Source: a virus. Taken from it: DNA of 64,000 nt. The DNA lies in the IMG/VR virus record IMGVR_UViG_3300050132_000146, positions 1 to 64,000 of that record. The stretch is one strand, 5' to 3'. Of the stretch, positions 9,961-16,093 are shown in pieces; position 1 is the first letter of the stretch; each line of letters starts with the position of its first letter. The notes below the pieces were generated by a model. It searched no databases, was not told where the DNA came from, and worked only from the letters and a program-made list of their open reading frames with translations. A program made the translations under genes and the position numbers.

Positions 9961-10551
9961 CTAAGGAAGTTGGATCAGGCTCAATCCCCTAGGCGAAGGA
10001 ATATGTATAACCCGATAACCCAACGAATCCAGGTCACGCTGGAGCTGATAAACATCCCTCATAGGGTGATTCGGAGCCGTGTCATGCGTCACAATCATTG
10101 ACCCCTTGCGCATCTTCGGAATCAACATCTTAATCTCAGTCAACCTCAGTCCAATCACCGAATCAATAAGCGCGAAATCAACTGGTAGTTGAAGATTTCC
10201 GATAAATTCAAGCGAGTCGCTAACATTCACGTCCACCCAATCAGTCAGTCCAACTTCGTTGATGTTGTGGACGGCATCCGCTGCTTGGTCTGTGTGCAGC
10301 TCAATGGTAGTTACTGATCCAAATCCATTCTCCCGGCAGGCGTGACCCATGACGGCGGCAGTGTAGCCATTCTCTGTTCCGGTCTCCAGGATGTGCGCTG
10401 GCTTGTAGTTGAGGACTAGGGCGTGGAGCAGGACGGCTTCCTCGACCGACATCGCCCCCTTGCCCCAACCTCCTTGATGGAAGAAGGGAGACATGGTTAA
10501 CTGTGGATGGCAGTCCGGTGAGGTGATTTCTCTGGCTAGGATGTTGTGCAT
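9961..10551 (-). CDS. Class I SAM-dependent methyltransferase (Methyltransf_24-like)
   Basis: 196 residues. ILETGTENGYTAAVMGHAC is the SAM-binding glycine motif, SVTTIELHTD carries the acidic residue at the end of strand 2, and VDFALIDS is motif II. The frame extends upstream to 10722, but ATG at 10551 is preferred because it follows an AAGAAATAAACAC leader of the type used elsewhere here and the conserved fold begins after it. First gene of a minus-strand trio with two glycan-type enzymes, suggesting sugar or protein O-methylation (inference). Confidence 0.75.
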   Translation of the reverse strand: MHNILAREITSPDCHPQLTMSPFFHQGGWGKGAMSVEEAVLLHALVLNYKPAHILETGTENGYTAAVMGHACRENGFGSVTTIELHTDQAADAVHNINEVGLTDWVDVNVSDSLEFIGNLQLPVDFALIDSVIGLRLTEIKMLIPKMRKGSMIVTHDTAPNHPMRDVYQLQRDLDSLGYRVIHIPSPRGLSLIQLP

Positions 10552-10901
10552 GTGTTTATTTCTTGCTGAATACTTTTGTCCAATGGAGAATGAGGCTGGT
10601 TGGCGTGGGGTTATCCCCATCCGTAATCCGACAGCAACATGTTTTTCCTGGTCTTGTGCATTCGATCCACCAGCATCCATCCCATGCCAAACACGGCTTC
10701 TGCCCAATCCTGCATACTGCATGTTGGTTGAAGTGGTTTACTGAGGTTTGGGTGGCGTCTAGCGATTGCACGGCTGCATTTAAACATAACGGACGGTGTT
10801 GTCAAGGGGAATTTGCACGGACGTTTGTTGTGCGGTTTTTGCTCATTTGCATGGACGGTGCTGGCCCTGGGGCGATTTTGCGAATGTCGAATTATATTCA
10901 A

Positions 10902-10930
10902 TAAGACAAACAAACATAAAGTATTATAAT
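10902..10930 (+). promoter_or_regulatory. Candidate sigma70-like promoter
   Basis: A perfect TATAAT lies at 10925-10930, with TAAGAC 17 bases upstream as a weak -35 match (TTGACA consensus). It points towards the accessory genes and sits in the divergent gap. Confidence 0.4.
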
Positions 10931-11181
10931 GTATCACAAACACCCCTTGCCAGAATGTTAGAATTTCCATAAATTAATTTAAAAATGAATGAAAATATCG
11001 CATGACGAACGGGAAACCCTCTCTACCTTGTATTCACCGGAAGGCTTCATCGCCTCCCCTATATGCGGATCACCCCTAACACGGTGGACACCCCCATGTC
11101 ATCAAGCCAAAGCGCGAAAGCGAGGTGCGGCTAACCCTATAATTTCCAGCGATGTTTTCAGGCACGGCTTGCGCATCTGAT

Positions 11182-11229
11182 TTCTGCCATCCCCTAATAG
11201 CTTCATGGTGAATCTATCGGATGGCAGAA
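11182..11229 (+). promoter_or_regulatory. Long-arm stem upstream of gene 11248
   Basis: Perfect 11-bp inverted repeat TTCTGCCATCC (11182-11192) and GGATGGCAGAA (11219-11229) closing a 26-base loop. It ends 18 bases before the preferred ATG at 11248 and contains an in-frame ATG at 11221, which is therefore the less likely start. It is one of several such elements in this zone. Confidence 0.6.
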
Positions 11230-11247
11230 TTCAGAACACATACCCAT

Positions 11248-11700
11248 ATGAAAACGAACATCGAAAACGCCAACGCCCTTCGCGAATACGCTCACAAAGC
11301 TGCAAGCACTGCGGGCCGAATCGCCAAGGCTGATCGCCAGCACAATGACCTTCAAACGGCCATCACTGGCAAGGCAACGATTGACAAGTACAACGCGCAC
11401 AAATCCCGTACTCCCCTCGAAATGGAACACCTGGGTTTTATGAAGGCCGTTGCGCTTATCAACAAGCTCGCCAAGGTGAATCTTGCCGATTGCCTTGCCC
11501 CTGCCCCTGAAAACATCGCCGCCGAAACCGAGGCCCCTGAGGTTGTCGCTCCGGCCCATGAGGTGGCCGAAACCGAGGCCCCTGAGGTTGTCGCTCCGGC
11601 CCATGAGGTGGCCGAAACCGAGGCCCCTGAGGTTGTCGCTCCGGCCCATGAGGTGGAAACCCCCCGCAAGCCTGCCAAGCCTGCCAAGGTGATAGCCTAG
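11248..11700 (+). CDS. Small Lys/Ala-rich protein with three identical 15-residue repeats
   Basis: 150 residues. Residues 1-90 are helical and basic. The C-terminal part is three exact copies of AETEAPEVVAPAHEV followed by a Lys/Pro tail (RKPAKPAKVIA). Start chosen at 11248, after leader GAACACATACCCAT, not the upstream ATG at 11221 inside a stem. Alternating acidic repeats with a basic tail resemble linker segments of nucleoid-associated proteins, but I recognise no family. A strong hairpin follows the stop. Confidence 0.7.
   Translation: MKTNIENANALREYAHKAASTAGRIAKADRQHNDLQTAITGKATIDKYNAHKSRTPLEMEHLGFMKAVALINKLAKVNLADCLAPAPENIAAETEAPEVVAPAHEVAETEAPEVVAPAHEVAETEAPEVVAPAHEVETPRKPAKPAKVIA
11521..11655 (+). 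repeat. Three perfect 45-base tandem repeats
   Basis: Units at 11521-11565, 11566-11610 and 11611-11655 are identical at the DNA level and in frame (15 residues each). Lack of synonymous drift means recent expansion or active homogenisation. Confidence 0.9.
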
Positions 11701-11714
11701 TTCACCAATCCCTC

Positions 11715-11742
11715 CCCCTTCCCTCACATCCGAGGGAAGGGG
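11715..11742 (+). terminator. Strong hairpin after gene 11248
   Basis: Perfect 11-bp stem CCCCTTCCCTC / GAGGGAAGGGG with a 6-base loop, 14 bases after the stop codon. No T-run follows, so it may act as a 3' stabiliser or processing barrier rather than a classic intrinsic terminator. Confidence 0.6.
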
Positions 11743-12440
11743 TGATAAAGAAAAGTTTCAGGTCTGTTAAGTTCTGTCCATGACTTCCGTGCATAGAATT
11801 TAGCCGATTGAATCCTAAGAAATGCCGATTCCTTCCGTTAACGTTATAAAATGGCCCTGCCACGTACGCCCTTAGACCGGGCGGCAGATGAATAATGCGA
11901 TAAGCCATAACATATATCCTAAGAGTCCGTGAGTTCTACCACTACGACTATGCCCAGAGAAGTGCCCCGTGCATCACTGGTTCCAGCCTGAACTTTATGA
12001 CGAATGATGGATAGTCCTGTCCCGGAGCTAGAGAGCTTCTGCACAATATCGAGGTACTTAGCTGCCCAAATAACAGGACACGAACGAGCGTGGATAATCC
12101 ACACCCGCGAGCAATTACAAGCTCAACGGAACGCTCAATGCCCGTCAGGCATTAGGTACAAACCCGCGTAAGCGAGGCCCGTACTAAGCGGTGACAACGC
12201 TAGGGATGAAAAAACTGTTGCAACGAAGTTACGCCCATTGGGTTAGTAGTGCCGTGCGCCCCACGAAAGAGGGCACAATATGCCACAAGCATAATCGTCA
12301 ATGGCCACCGTCGAAAGCGTACCATCAAGTATGGACTCGCAATCACAAACAAGCGCCATTCAGTAACACACGCTTTGAGCGTTTGCGTTCGAGTCACCAA
12401 TTAATGACGGAATGTGAAAACGCCCACCAATGTATTACAC
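11743..12440 (+). ncRNA. Candidate large structured non-coding RNA
   Basis: About 700 bases without a convincing gene, in an otherwise densely coding genome, yet full of local inverted repeats. Examples: CTGCC...GCCC-ttagacc-GGGC-GGCAG near 11855-11886, GAGCT-agag-AGCTT, GTGGA-taa-TCCAC, AATGCC-cgtca-GGCATT, CGC-GTAA-GCG with a GNRA loop, and ACGC-tttga-GCGT. Phages are known to carry large ornate RNAs (GOLLD, ROOL) of this size, often in accessory zones. I cannot align it to either class by eye. The alternative is decayed coding DNA. Strand is assumed from flanking genes. Confidence 0.4.
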
Positions 12441-12446
12441 ATACAT

Positions 12447-12475
12447 GTGCCATGCGGCAGTAAACCGCATGGCAC
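12447..12475 (+). promoter_or_regulatory. Perfect hairpin 4 bases before a start codon
   Basis: GTGCCATGCGG (12447-12457) and CCGCATGGCAC (12465-12475) form an 11-bp stem with loop CAGTAAA. Its 3' edge is 4 bases from the ATG at 12480. It would block ribosome loading on that gene unless opened, or could be a protein- or RNase-recognition site. Confidence 0.65.
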
Positions 12476-12479
12476 CAGT

Positions 12480-12680
12480 ATGTCTAAAACACAAGCATAC
12501 AAGAAGCGTAAGGCGCTACGTGCGCTAAACGAAGTCCGTGATTCATCGTTCATTGCCTCCCTCTGCGCAACGGGCGGAAAGCGAACCGGGCGCTCAACCA
12601 AAACCGTCGAGAAGGCCGCGTGTCGCGATCTCCGCAAGTCTCAGTACAAGCCCTCAACCTGGATCAAAATCAACCCGTGA
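12480..12680 (+). CDS. Small basic protein, unknown
   Basis: 66 residues, strongly basic (SKTQAYKKRKALRALNE; later TGGKRTGRSTKTVEKAAC), a nucleic-acid-binding composition. ATG at 12480 is chosen because the longer frame to 12414 runs through the hairpin at 12447-12475. No recognised family. The hairpin suggests translational control. Confidence 0.55.
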   Translation: MSKTQAYKKRKALRALNEVRDSSFIASLCATGGKRTGRSTKTVEKAACRDLRKSQYKPSTWIKINP

Positions 12681-12743
12681 AAATCATCACATGGCGATCA
12701 GGAGAGTTGTGCCACGCTCAAGTCCAAGGTGGATCCGTCGTCA

Positions 12744-12848
12744 ATGCGCAGCGGTAAAACCCTTGATGACGCTGTCCTAAAGGTTCTTATGGACCACAAA
12801 TTCCGACTTGGATTCTCCGTCGAAATGACGAATTCCTCCGAAGGGTAA
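12744..12848 (+). CDS. Very small hypothetical protein
   Basis: 34 residues (MRSGKTLDDAVLKVLMDHKF...). A 26-codon frame from a GTG overlapping the previous stop (12678) ends at a TAA within its first codons in another frame, so this may be the second half of a frameshifted gene. Support is limited to composition and position. Confidence 0.3.
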   Translation: MRSGKTLDDAVLKVLMDHKFRLGFSVEMTNSSEG

Positions 12849-12876
12849 TTTCACCATCAACCAAAACAAACGAAAA

Positions 12877-13215
12877 ATGAACATCGAAGACCTTACTCTG
12901 CGTGAAATACGCGAAATTGCCGCAATCACATGCCCTCAAAACCGTAGTCCGCAACCACATCCATACAAGATTGGCGGGTTGTACTTCATCCGAACCGTCA
13001 CCATGTCTCATGCTGGCCGTCTGGTTGAGGTGGGTGATCATGAATTGATCCTTGAAGACGCATCGTGGATTGCTGATACCGGGCGACTCACGCAAGCGCT
13101 CGCAACAGGTCAATTCTCTGAGGTGGAGAAATTCCCCGTTGGTCGCGTAATCGTGGGTCGCGGTGCCCTCGTGGACGCGTGTGAAATAACCGTGATTCCG
13201 GTCTCGCAGAAATGA
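12877..13215 (+). CDS. Phage accessory protein of the IRTVT...AAWIADTGR family (DUF6948-like)
   Basis: 112 residues containing YFIRTVTMSHAGRLVEV, LILEDASWIADTGR and VGRGALVDACEITVIPV, the conserved blocks of a small family widespread in phage and mobile-element genomes (I believe DUF6948; number from memory). Function is unknown. It follows leader CCAAAACAAACGAAAA and its stop overlaps the next ATG as ATGA. Confidence 0.7.
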   Translation: MNIEDLTLREIREIAAITCPQNRSPQPHPYKIGGLYFIRTVTMSHAGRLVEVGDHELILEDASWIADTGRLTQALATGQFSEVEKFPVGRVIVGRGALVDACEITVIPVSQK

Positions 13216-13451
13216 TTGCCTCTGTAGCAAGGGCGGGACTAGACTCGTCGCGGTCGGGGTCGGCGTCGTGGTCGCGGTCGCGGTCGGGGTCGGCGTCGTG
13301 GTCGGGGTCGCGGTCGGGGTCGGCGTCGTGGTCGCGGTCGCGGTCGGGGTCGGCGTCGTGGTCGCGGTCGCGGTCGGGGTCGGCGTCGTGGTCGCGGTCG
13401 CGGTCGGGGTCGCGGTCGGGGTCGTGGTCGTGGTCGCGGTCGGGTTCCTAA
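13212..13451 (+). CDS. Possible Ser/Arg-rich repeat protein
   Basis: 79 residues from an ATG overlapping the previous stop as ATGA. After residue 12 it is made only of Ser, Arg, Gly, Ala and Trp (SRSGSASWS repeats) because it crosses a 30-base tandem array. The array is also open in other frames, so coding is uncertain; the coupled start is the only positive evidence. Confidence 0.35.
   Translation: MIASVARAGLDSSRSGSASWSRSRSGSASWSGSRSGSASWSRSRSGSASWSRSRSGSASWSRSRSGSRSGSWSWSRSGS
13251..13445 (+). repeat. GC-rich tandem array of 30-base units built from GGTCGN hexamers
   Basis: Five 30-base units run 13251-13400, four identical and one differing at one base (13281-13310), then degenerate hexamers to 13445. 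Every unit is itself made of the hexamer GGTCG(C/G/T). The strand is G-rich and its complement C-rich. It reads as Ser-Arg, Val-Ala/Gly or Arg-Gly in the three plus frames and Arg-Pro on the minus strand. Length variation by slippage is expected. Confidence 0.9.
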
Positions 13452-13465
13452 AGCAGAAAATTTAA

Positions 13466-13499
13466 CCCACGACCATGGCGTCAAACCCGTGGTCGTGGG
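13466..13499 (+). terminator. Hairpin after the tandem array
   Basis: Perfect 10-bp stem CCCACGACCA / TGGTCGTGGG with a 14-base loop. Its arms contain GGTCG-type sequence and may derive from the adjacent array. A short T-run (AACAGTTTTG) follows, so termination is possible. Confidence 0.45.
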
Positions 13500-13514
13500 A
13501 ACAGTTTTGAGAAT

Positions 13515-13651
13515 AGAGTAGAGCGTCGTTGTGGATGGTACACAAGCGCATTTCCAGCGAGACCGCATATCTCATCTGTCATAGCGTGGGCCAGCAGGAC
13601 TGGATAGCAAATAAGGCCCAAAAGAACGTAAAGTCGTTCACGCTCTACTCT
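13515..13651 (+). promoter_or_regulatory. Long-arm stem element A upstream of gene 13693
   Basis: 12-bp arms AGAGTAGAGCGT (13515-13526) and ACGCTCTACTCT (13640-13651) enclose 113 gene-free bases. The right arm is followed by GCCCTCAAA, a box that also follows element B at 15505-15591. Probably a folded 5' leader or small RNA. Confidence 0.55.
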
Positions 13652-13692
13652 GCCCTCAAAGCAGCAATCCAAACAACGCATAGAAATATCGC

Positions 13693-14136
13693 ATGAAACC
13701 GAACCTGACACTCGACGAAGCTCCATCCGCCAAGAAAGCCAAGCGTGGCAACCTCACTGCAACCCGTGCTGCGCGTAAAGCACAGAAAAAGGCCAATTAC
13801 CTCGCGCGGTACGCCGTGCGCAAGGCTCAGAATGCGCGTAAGCGTGCTGAGAAGACGGCCAAGAACGAGGCCAAAACCGAGAACGAACTCACCCACGCCC
13901 AGATGCGGCATTTCCGTCGTATCGAGAATCGTGACAACCGAAAGGTTGGATCGGACAATCCTCTTTCCGGCTGCATGATTCCGGGTGAATTGTCACCCGT
14001 GGAAATCGCCCACAAGGCTCGTCGCATCTTCCGTCGCATCCACAAGGCGAAGTATTTGAGCATCAACTCCGCACTCGAACAAGACCGCCTGGAGTATCAC
14101 CAGCAGTGGGTGCGGCTCGTGGGCTCTGCTGCGTAA
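13693..14136 (+). CDS. Highly basic small protein, probable nucleic-acid binder
   Basis: 147 residues with many Lys/Arg/Ala (SAKKAKRGNLTATRAARKAQ; later RNARKRAEKTAK type segments), mostly helical. No fold family recognised. A DNA- or RNA-binding role is inferred from charge. It is preceded by stem element A and the leader GAAATATCGC, which also precedes an ATG at 11000. Confidence 0.6.
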   Translation: MKPNLTLDEAPSAKKAKRGNLTATRAARKAQKKANYLARYAVRKAQNARKRAEKTAKNEAKTENELTHAQMRHFRRIENRDNRKVGSDNPLSGCMIPGELSPVEIAHKARRIFRRIHKAKYLSINSALEQDRLEYHQQWVRLVGSAA

Positions 14137-14168
14137 ACCATCAACCAAAAATACTCGTTTCACCTACC

Positions 14169-14465
14169 ATGAAAACACCGAAATTCCTTCTCAATATCGC
14201 CGTCTGGCTCCATGCCGCACTCGTTAGCACGAAGCGCCACCTTCGTTCCAATGCTCGCGTCTACCGTGATCGCCCAGATTCCAGCATCACGGATGAACGA
14301 CTCATTAAGCTTTGTAATCGTCAGGATGCTCGTGAACAAGCCAAGCTCGACGCCGTGATCACTGGCTACTGCGCCAAGATCGACCGCGTTCGTGCTGGCA
14401 AGGGGAAGAATACCCTGACTGGCATTCCTCGCCAGTTCATTCCGTCAGATATGTTTGCTGCTTAA
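14169..14465 (+). CDS. Small hypothetical protein
   Basis: 98 residues from ATG 14169 (leader CGTTTCACCTACC). The N-terminus is hydrophobic (FLLNIAVWLHAALV), then basic (TKRHLRSNARVYRDR), so a membrane-anchored or N-terminal amphipathic helix protein is possible. No recognised domain. Confidence 0.55.
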   Translation: MKTPKFLLNIAVWLHAALVSTKRHLRSNARVYRDRPDSSITDERLIKLCNRQDAREQAKLDAVITGYCAKIDRVRAGKGKNTLTGIPRQFIPSDMFAA

Positions 14466-14485
14466 CCATCTTCCCTGATCAGGAG

Positions 14486-14529
14486 CCCACGCCACCGTTT
14501 CGGCATTTGAAGTACCGTGGTGGCGTGGG
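14486..14529 (+). terminator. Hairpin between genes 14169 and 14552
   Basis: 11-bp arms CCCACGCCACC / GGTGGCGTGGG around a 22-base loop, followed by GAATTTT. It could terminate the upstream unit and also lies 22 bases before the next ATG, like the other stem elements of this zone. Confidence 0.55.
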
Positions 14530-14551
14530 GAATTTTCAACAACACAAAACC

Positions 14552-14941
14552 ATGTACCAACTTTCTCAGCAACTCCGAGAAGCTGCGGATATTCTTGATG
14601 GTGGATTGAAGTGGGAGTGTTATGAGGAGCGCGTATCCTCATGGTATCCATCAGGACAAACCACACGATCTGTTTCCGAGTGCGTCTGGAAGAGAATCCC
14701 AATCCGTCGCTACACCGAACCAAAACAAGTCCAACTCGAACAAAAGGACTGGCTGGTTGGTGGTCCTTGGTATTTTAGATCAAAAACAGATCTAGCAACG
14801 ATTTTCATGGCAACTAAATTCTATGAAAATGCGGTTGGGTCATTCGACCGATATGGCGATAGGGATCATTCATCAATGATGTCTGATTACGAACGCTCCA
14901 ACGACGGGATCAACTGGCAACCATGCTCGAAACCGGAATGA
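14552..14941 (+). CDS. Hypothetical protein
   Basis: 129 residues from ATG 14552 (leader AACAACACAAAACC). The first 60 residues (LSQQLREAADILDGGLKWE...SVSECVWKRIPIRRY) contain a pattern seen in small phage proteins of unknown function. It overlaps the next gene by ATGA. Soluble and Trp-rich. Confidence 0.6.
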   Translation: MYQLSQQLREAADILDGGLKWECYEERVSSWYPSGQTTRSVSECVWKRIPIRRYTEPKQVQLEQKDWLVGGPWYFRSKTDLATIFMATKFYENAVGSFDRYGDRDHSSMMSDYERSNDGINWQPCSKPE

Positions 14942-15075
14942 TCATCTACACCAAACACATCTGCGGAGTCTGGTTCGCGTCCTACCAGTCAGACATGGGT
15001 AATGCATCTGGCGCTCAGACTGAGGCTGATGCGATACTTCGGTTAATTGAACTTAACGGACTTGTTCGTCTATGA
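14938..15075 (+). CDS. Small hypothetical protein
   Basis: 45 residues (MIIYTKHICGVWFASYQ...LRLIELNGLVRL). It starts in an ATGA overlap with the gene before and ends in an ATGA overlap with the next; an in-frame ATG at 14923 is also possible. The C-terminal helix pattern resembles phage proteins that end with ALRxLxELNGL. Function unknown. Confidence 0.5.
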   Translation: MIIYTKHICGVWFASYQSDMGNASGAQTEADAILRLIELNGLVRL

Positions 15076-15251
15076 GAATCACAAAAGATATTACTCCTGT
15101 CCTGTTGCACCCACTCCTGACTGCACGCCTAGAGCGTGAGCGTCAGTCCTCGCCATTCTACAAACTCGGCCACACCTTCGTCGCCTTAGTGGCGTGGATT
15201 CTGTGCCTTGCAATCCTGAGTTTAGGTCTGGTTGCTTGCTTTGCGCCATGA
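15072..15251 (+). CDS. Small membrane protein
   Basis: 59 residues. A charged N-terminus (RLERERQSS) is followed by a clear membrane helix at residues 34-57 (FVALVAWILCLAILSLGLVA). Coupled by ATGA at both ends to its neighbours. Confidence 0.55.
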   Translation: MRITKDITPVLLHPLLTARLERERQSSPFYKLGHTFVALVAWILCLAILSLGLVACFAP

Positions 15252-15328
15252 CCGCATTCTTAGTTATCCTCCTAATATGGGCCATCGCTCACTTTATCTT
15301 GGCAGGTCTCCCTAGCATCGACAACTAA
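15248..15328 (+). CDS. Tiny membrane peptide
   Basis: 26 residues, nearly all one hydrophobic helix (MTAFLVILLIWAIAHFILAG). The ATGA coupling to the previous gene is the main support for translation. Confidence 0.4.
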   Translation: MTAFLVILLIWAIAHFILAGLPSIDN

Positions 15329-15329
15329 C

Positions 15330-15509
15330 ATGAAACCCACCCAGCCATCGCTCCGTTCCGTAATCCTCTCCACGGACTACGCCGCAGCGGTGGCTGAGTG
15401 GCTGGCCAGCCCTATTTCCGTAGTCTCAGACGCTGCCAAGCACATCCAGGTGTGTTCTGACCGCATGAATAGGGTAAAACCCGTTAAAGCGCATTGTAGA
15501 GAGAAGTAG
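15330..15509 (+). CDS. Small hypothetical protein
   Basis: 59 residues (MKPTQPSLRSVILSTDYAAA...), predicted helical, starting one base after the preceding stop. Its stop (TAG at 15507-15509) lies in the left arm of stem element B. No family recognised. Confidence 0.5.
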   Translation: MKPTQPSLRSVILSTDYAAAVAEWLASPISVVSDAAKHIQVCSDRMNRVKPVKAHCREK

Positions 15510-15591
15510 AGTGGGCGTGTGAGATTGGGATCTGTGGCCCCGACTAAAATCGGTACCTGAAAAGACCAATTACAAGCACGCCCACCCTACT
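15505..15591 (+). promoter_or_regulatory. Long-arm stem element B upstream of the ubiquitin-like gene
   Basis: Arms AGTAG-a-GTGGGCGTG (15505-15519) and CACGCCCAC-c-CTACT (15577-15591) pair over 14 bp with one mismatch. Inside is CCGA-ctaaaa-TCGG. The right arm is followed by GCCCTCAAA as in element A. It is the only structured sequence before the ubiquitin-like gene at 15675 and so may control the cassette. Confidence 0.55.
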
Positions 15592-15674
15592 GCCCTCAAA
15601 ATCAGTTGTCCTCAACACATTACGTGACGCCGTTCCTGCGCTTGGATGTAAAAGTTAAAGACAAACACACACAT

Positions 15675-15992
15675 ATGGCTACCCACACACTCCAGACGAT
15701 CTTCGTGAACATCAACGGCAACAACCAGCCGTTCCCTGTCACGCATGGTACCACCGGCAATTCCTTCCTGGGCAACTCCACCAACCGCGATCTGTTCCAG
15801 ATCCCGGCCAATGTGGACGTTCTCGTGAACGGCGTCGGCGGCAGCGCTGGCGATCTCGGCCTCCGTGCCGGTGACGTGCTGACCTTCCAGACGAAGGCCA
15901 GTTCCAAGGCCGCCAAGGGCACCCTGCCCGCTGGCGTCAAGGTGAAGAAGGCCGCAACCGCGACCAAAAAGCCCGCCAAGGCGAGCAAGTAA
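15675..15992 (+). CDS. Ubiquitin-like (beta-grasp-like) small protein, PRTRC protein C position
   Basis: 105 residues from the ATG at 15675, after leader ACAAACACACACAT. Residues 5-20 (TLQTIFVNINGNNQPFPV) read as a beta hairpin and residues 47-72 (NVDVLVNGVGG ... LGLRAGDVLTFQT) match the closing strands of beta-grasp proteins, where an L-x-x-GD-x-(V/L) turn is typical. It lacks a C-terminal Gly-Gly; the tail is Lys/Ala-rich (VKVKKAATATKKPAKASK). It is followed by E2-like, ThiF and JAMM genes, the partners of prokaryotic ubiquitin-like proteins. A palindrome and terminator follow it, so it may be made in excess over its enzymes. The fold call is inference from pattern plus neighbours. Confidence 0.55.
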   Translation: MATHTLQTIFVNINGNNQPFPVTHGTTGNSFLGNSTNRDLFQIPANVDVLVNGVGGSAGDLGLRAGDVLTFQTKASSKAAKGTLPAGVKVKKAATATKKPAKASK

Positions 15993-16001
15993 GCCATACG
16001 A

Positions 16002-16015
16002 GCAGTCTAGACTGC
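16002..16015. promoter_or_regulatory. Perfect 14-base palindrome, possible operator
   Basis: GCAGTCTAGACTGC lies 9 bases after the stop of the ubiquitin-like gene and 13 bases before a terminator. Palindromes of this size commonly bind dimeric repressors; here it could control read-through into the enzymes. Confidence 0.4.
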
Positions 16016-16028
16016 CCAGTAGCGCTAT

Positions 16029-16055
16029 GGGGCGAATCCAAGTAGGGTTCGCCCC
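16029..16055 (+). terminator. Intrinsic terminator between ubiquitin-like and E2-like genes
   Basis: 11-bp stem GGGGCGAATCC / GGGTTCGCCCC (one G-T pair), loop AAGTA, followed by TTTTTC. It separates the ubiquitin-like gene from its enzymes and probably sets their ratio. Confidence 0.8.
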
Positions 16056-16093
16056 TTTTTCTTTCCAAACCAGATACCAGAACCACCAAGTAA

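Larger units (their letters stand above)
10552..11247. other. Divergent intergenic region
   Basis: About 700 bases between the minus-strand methyltransferase and the first gene of the accessory zone. It holds AT-rich sequence with a promoter-like element (10902-10930) and, at its right end, a stem with 11-bp arms (11182-11229). A 63-codon frame at 10989-11180 exists but has no family resemblance. It should contain leftward and rightward promoters. Confidence 0.5.

Noticed and set aside
10989-11180. 63-codon frame in the divergent gap
   Set aside because: No coupled neighbour, no family pattern, and composition like random sequence; left as intergenic.
12191-12463. 90-codon frame in the candidate RNA region
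   Set aside because: Composition is not protein-like, it runs into the hairpin at 12447, and no leader precedes it.
13251-13445. CRISPR array
   Set aside because: Repeats are contiguous with no unique spacers and no cas genes nearby.
13239-13568. Minus-strand Arg-Pro repeat frame of 109 codons
   Set aside because: It is open only because the GGTCGN array lacks stops on that strand; no leader, no coupling, and flanking residues look random.
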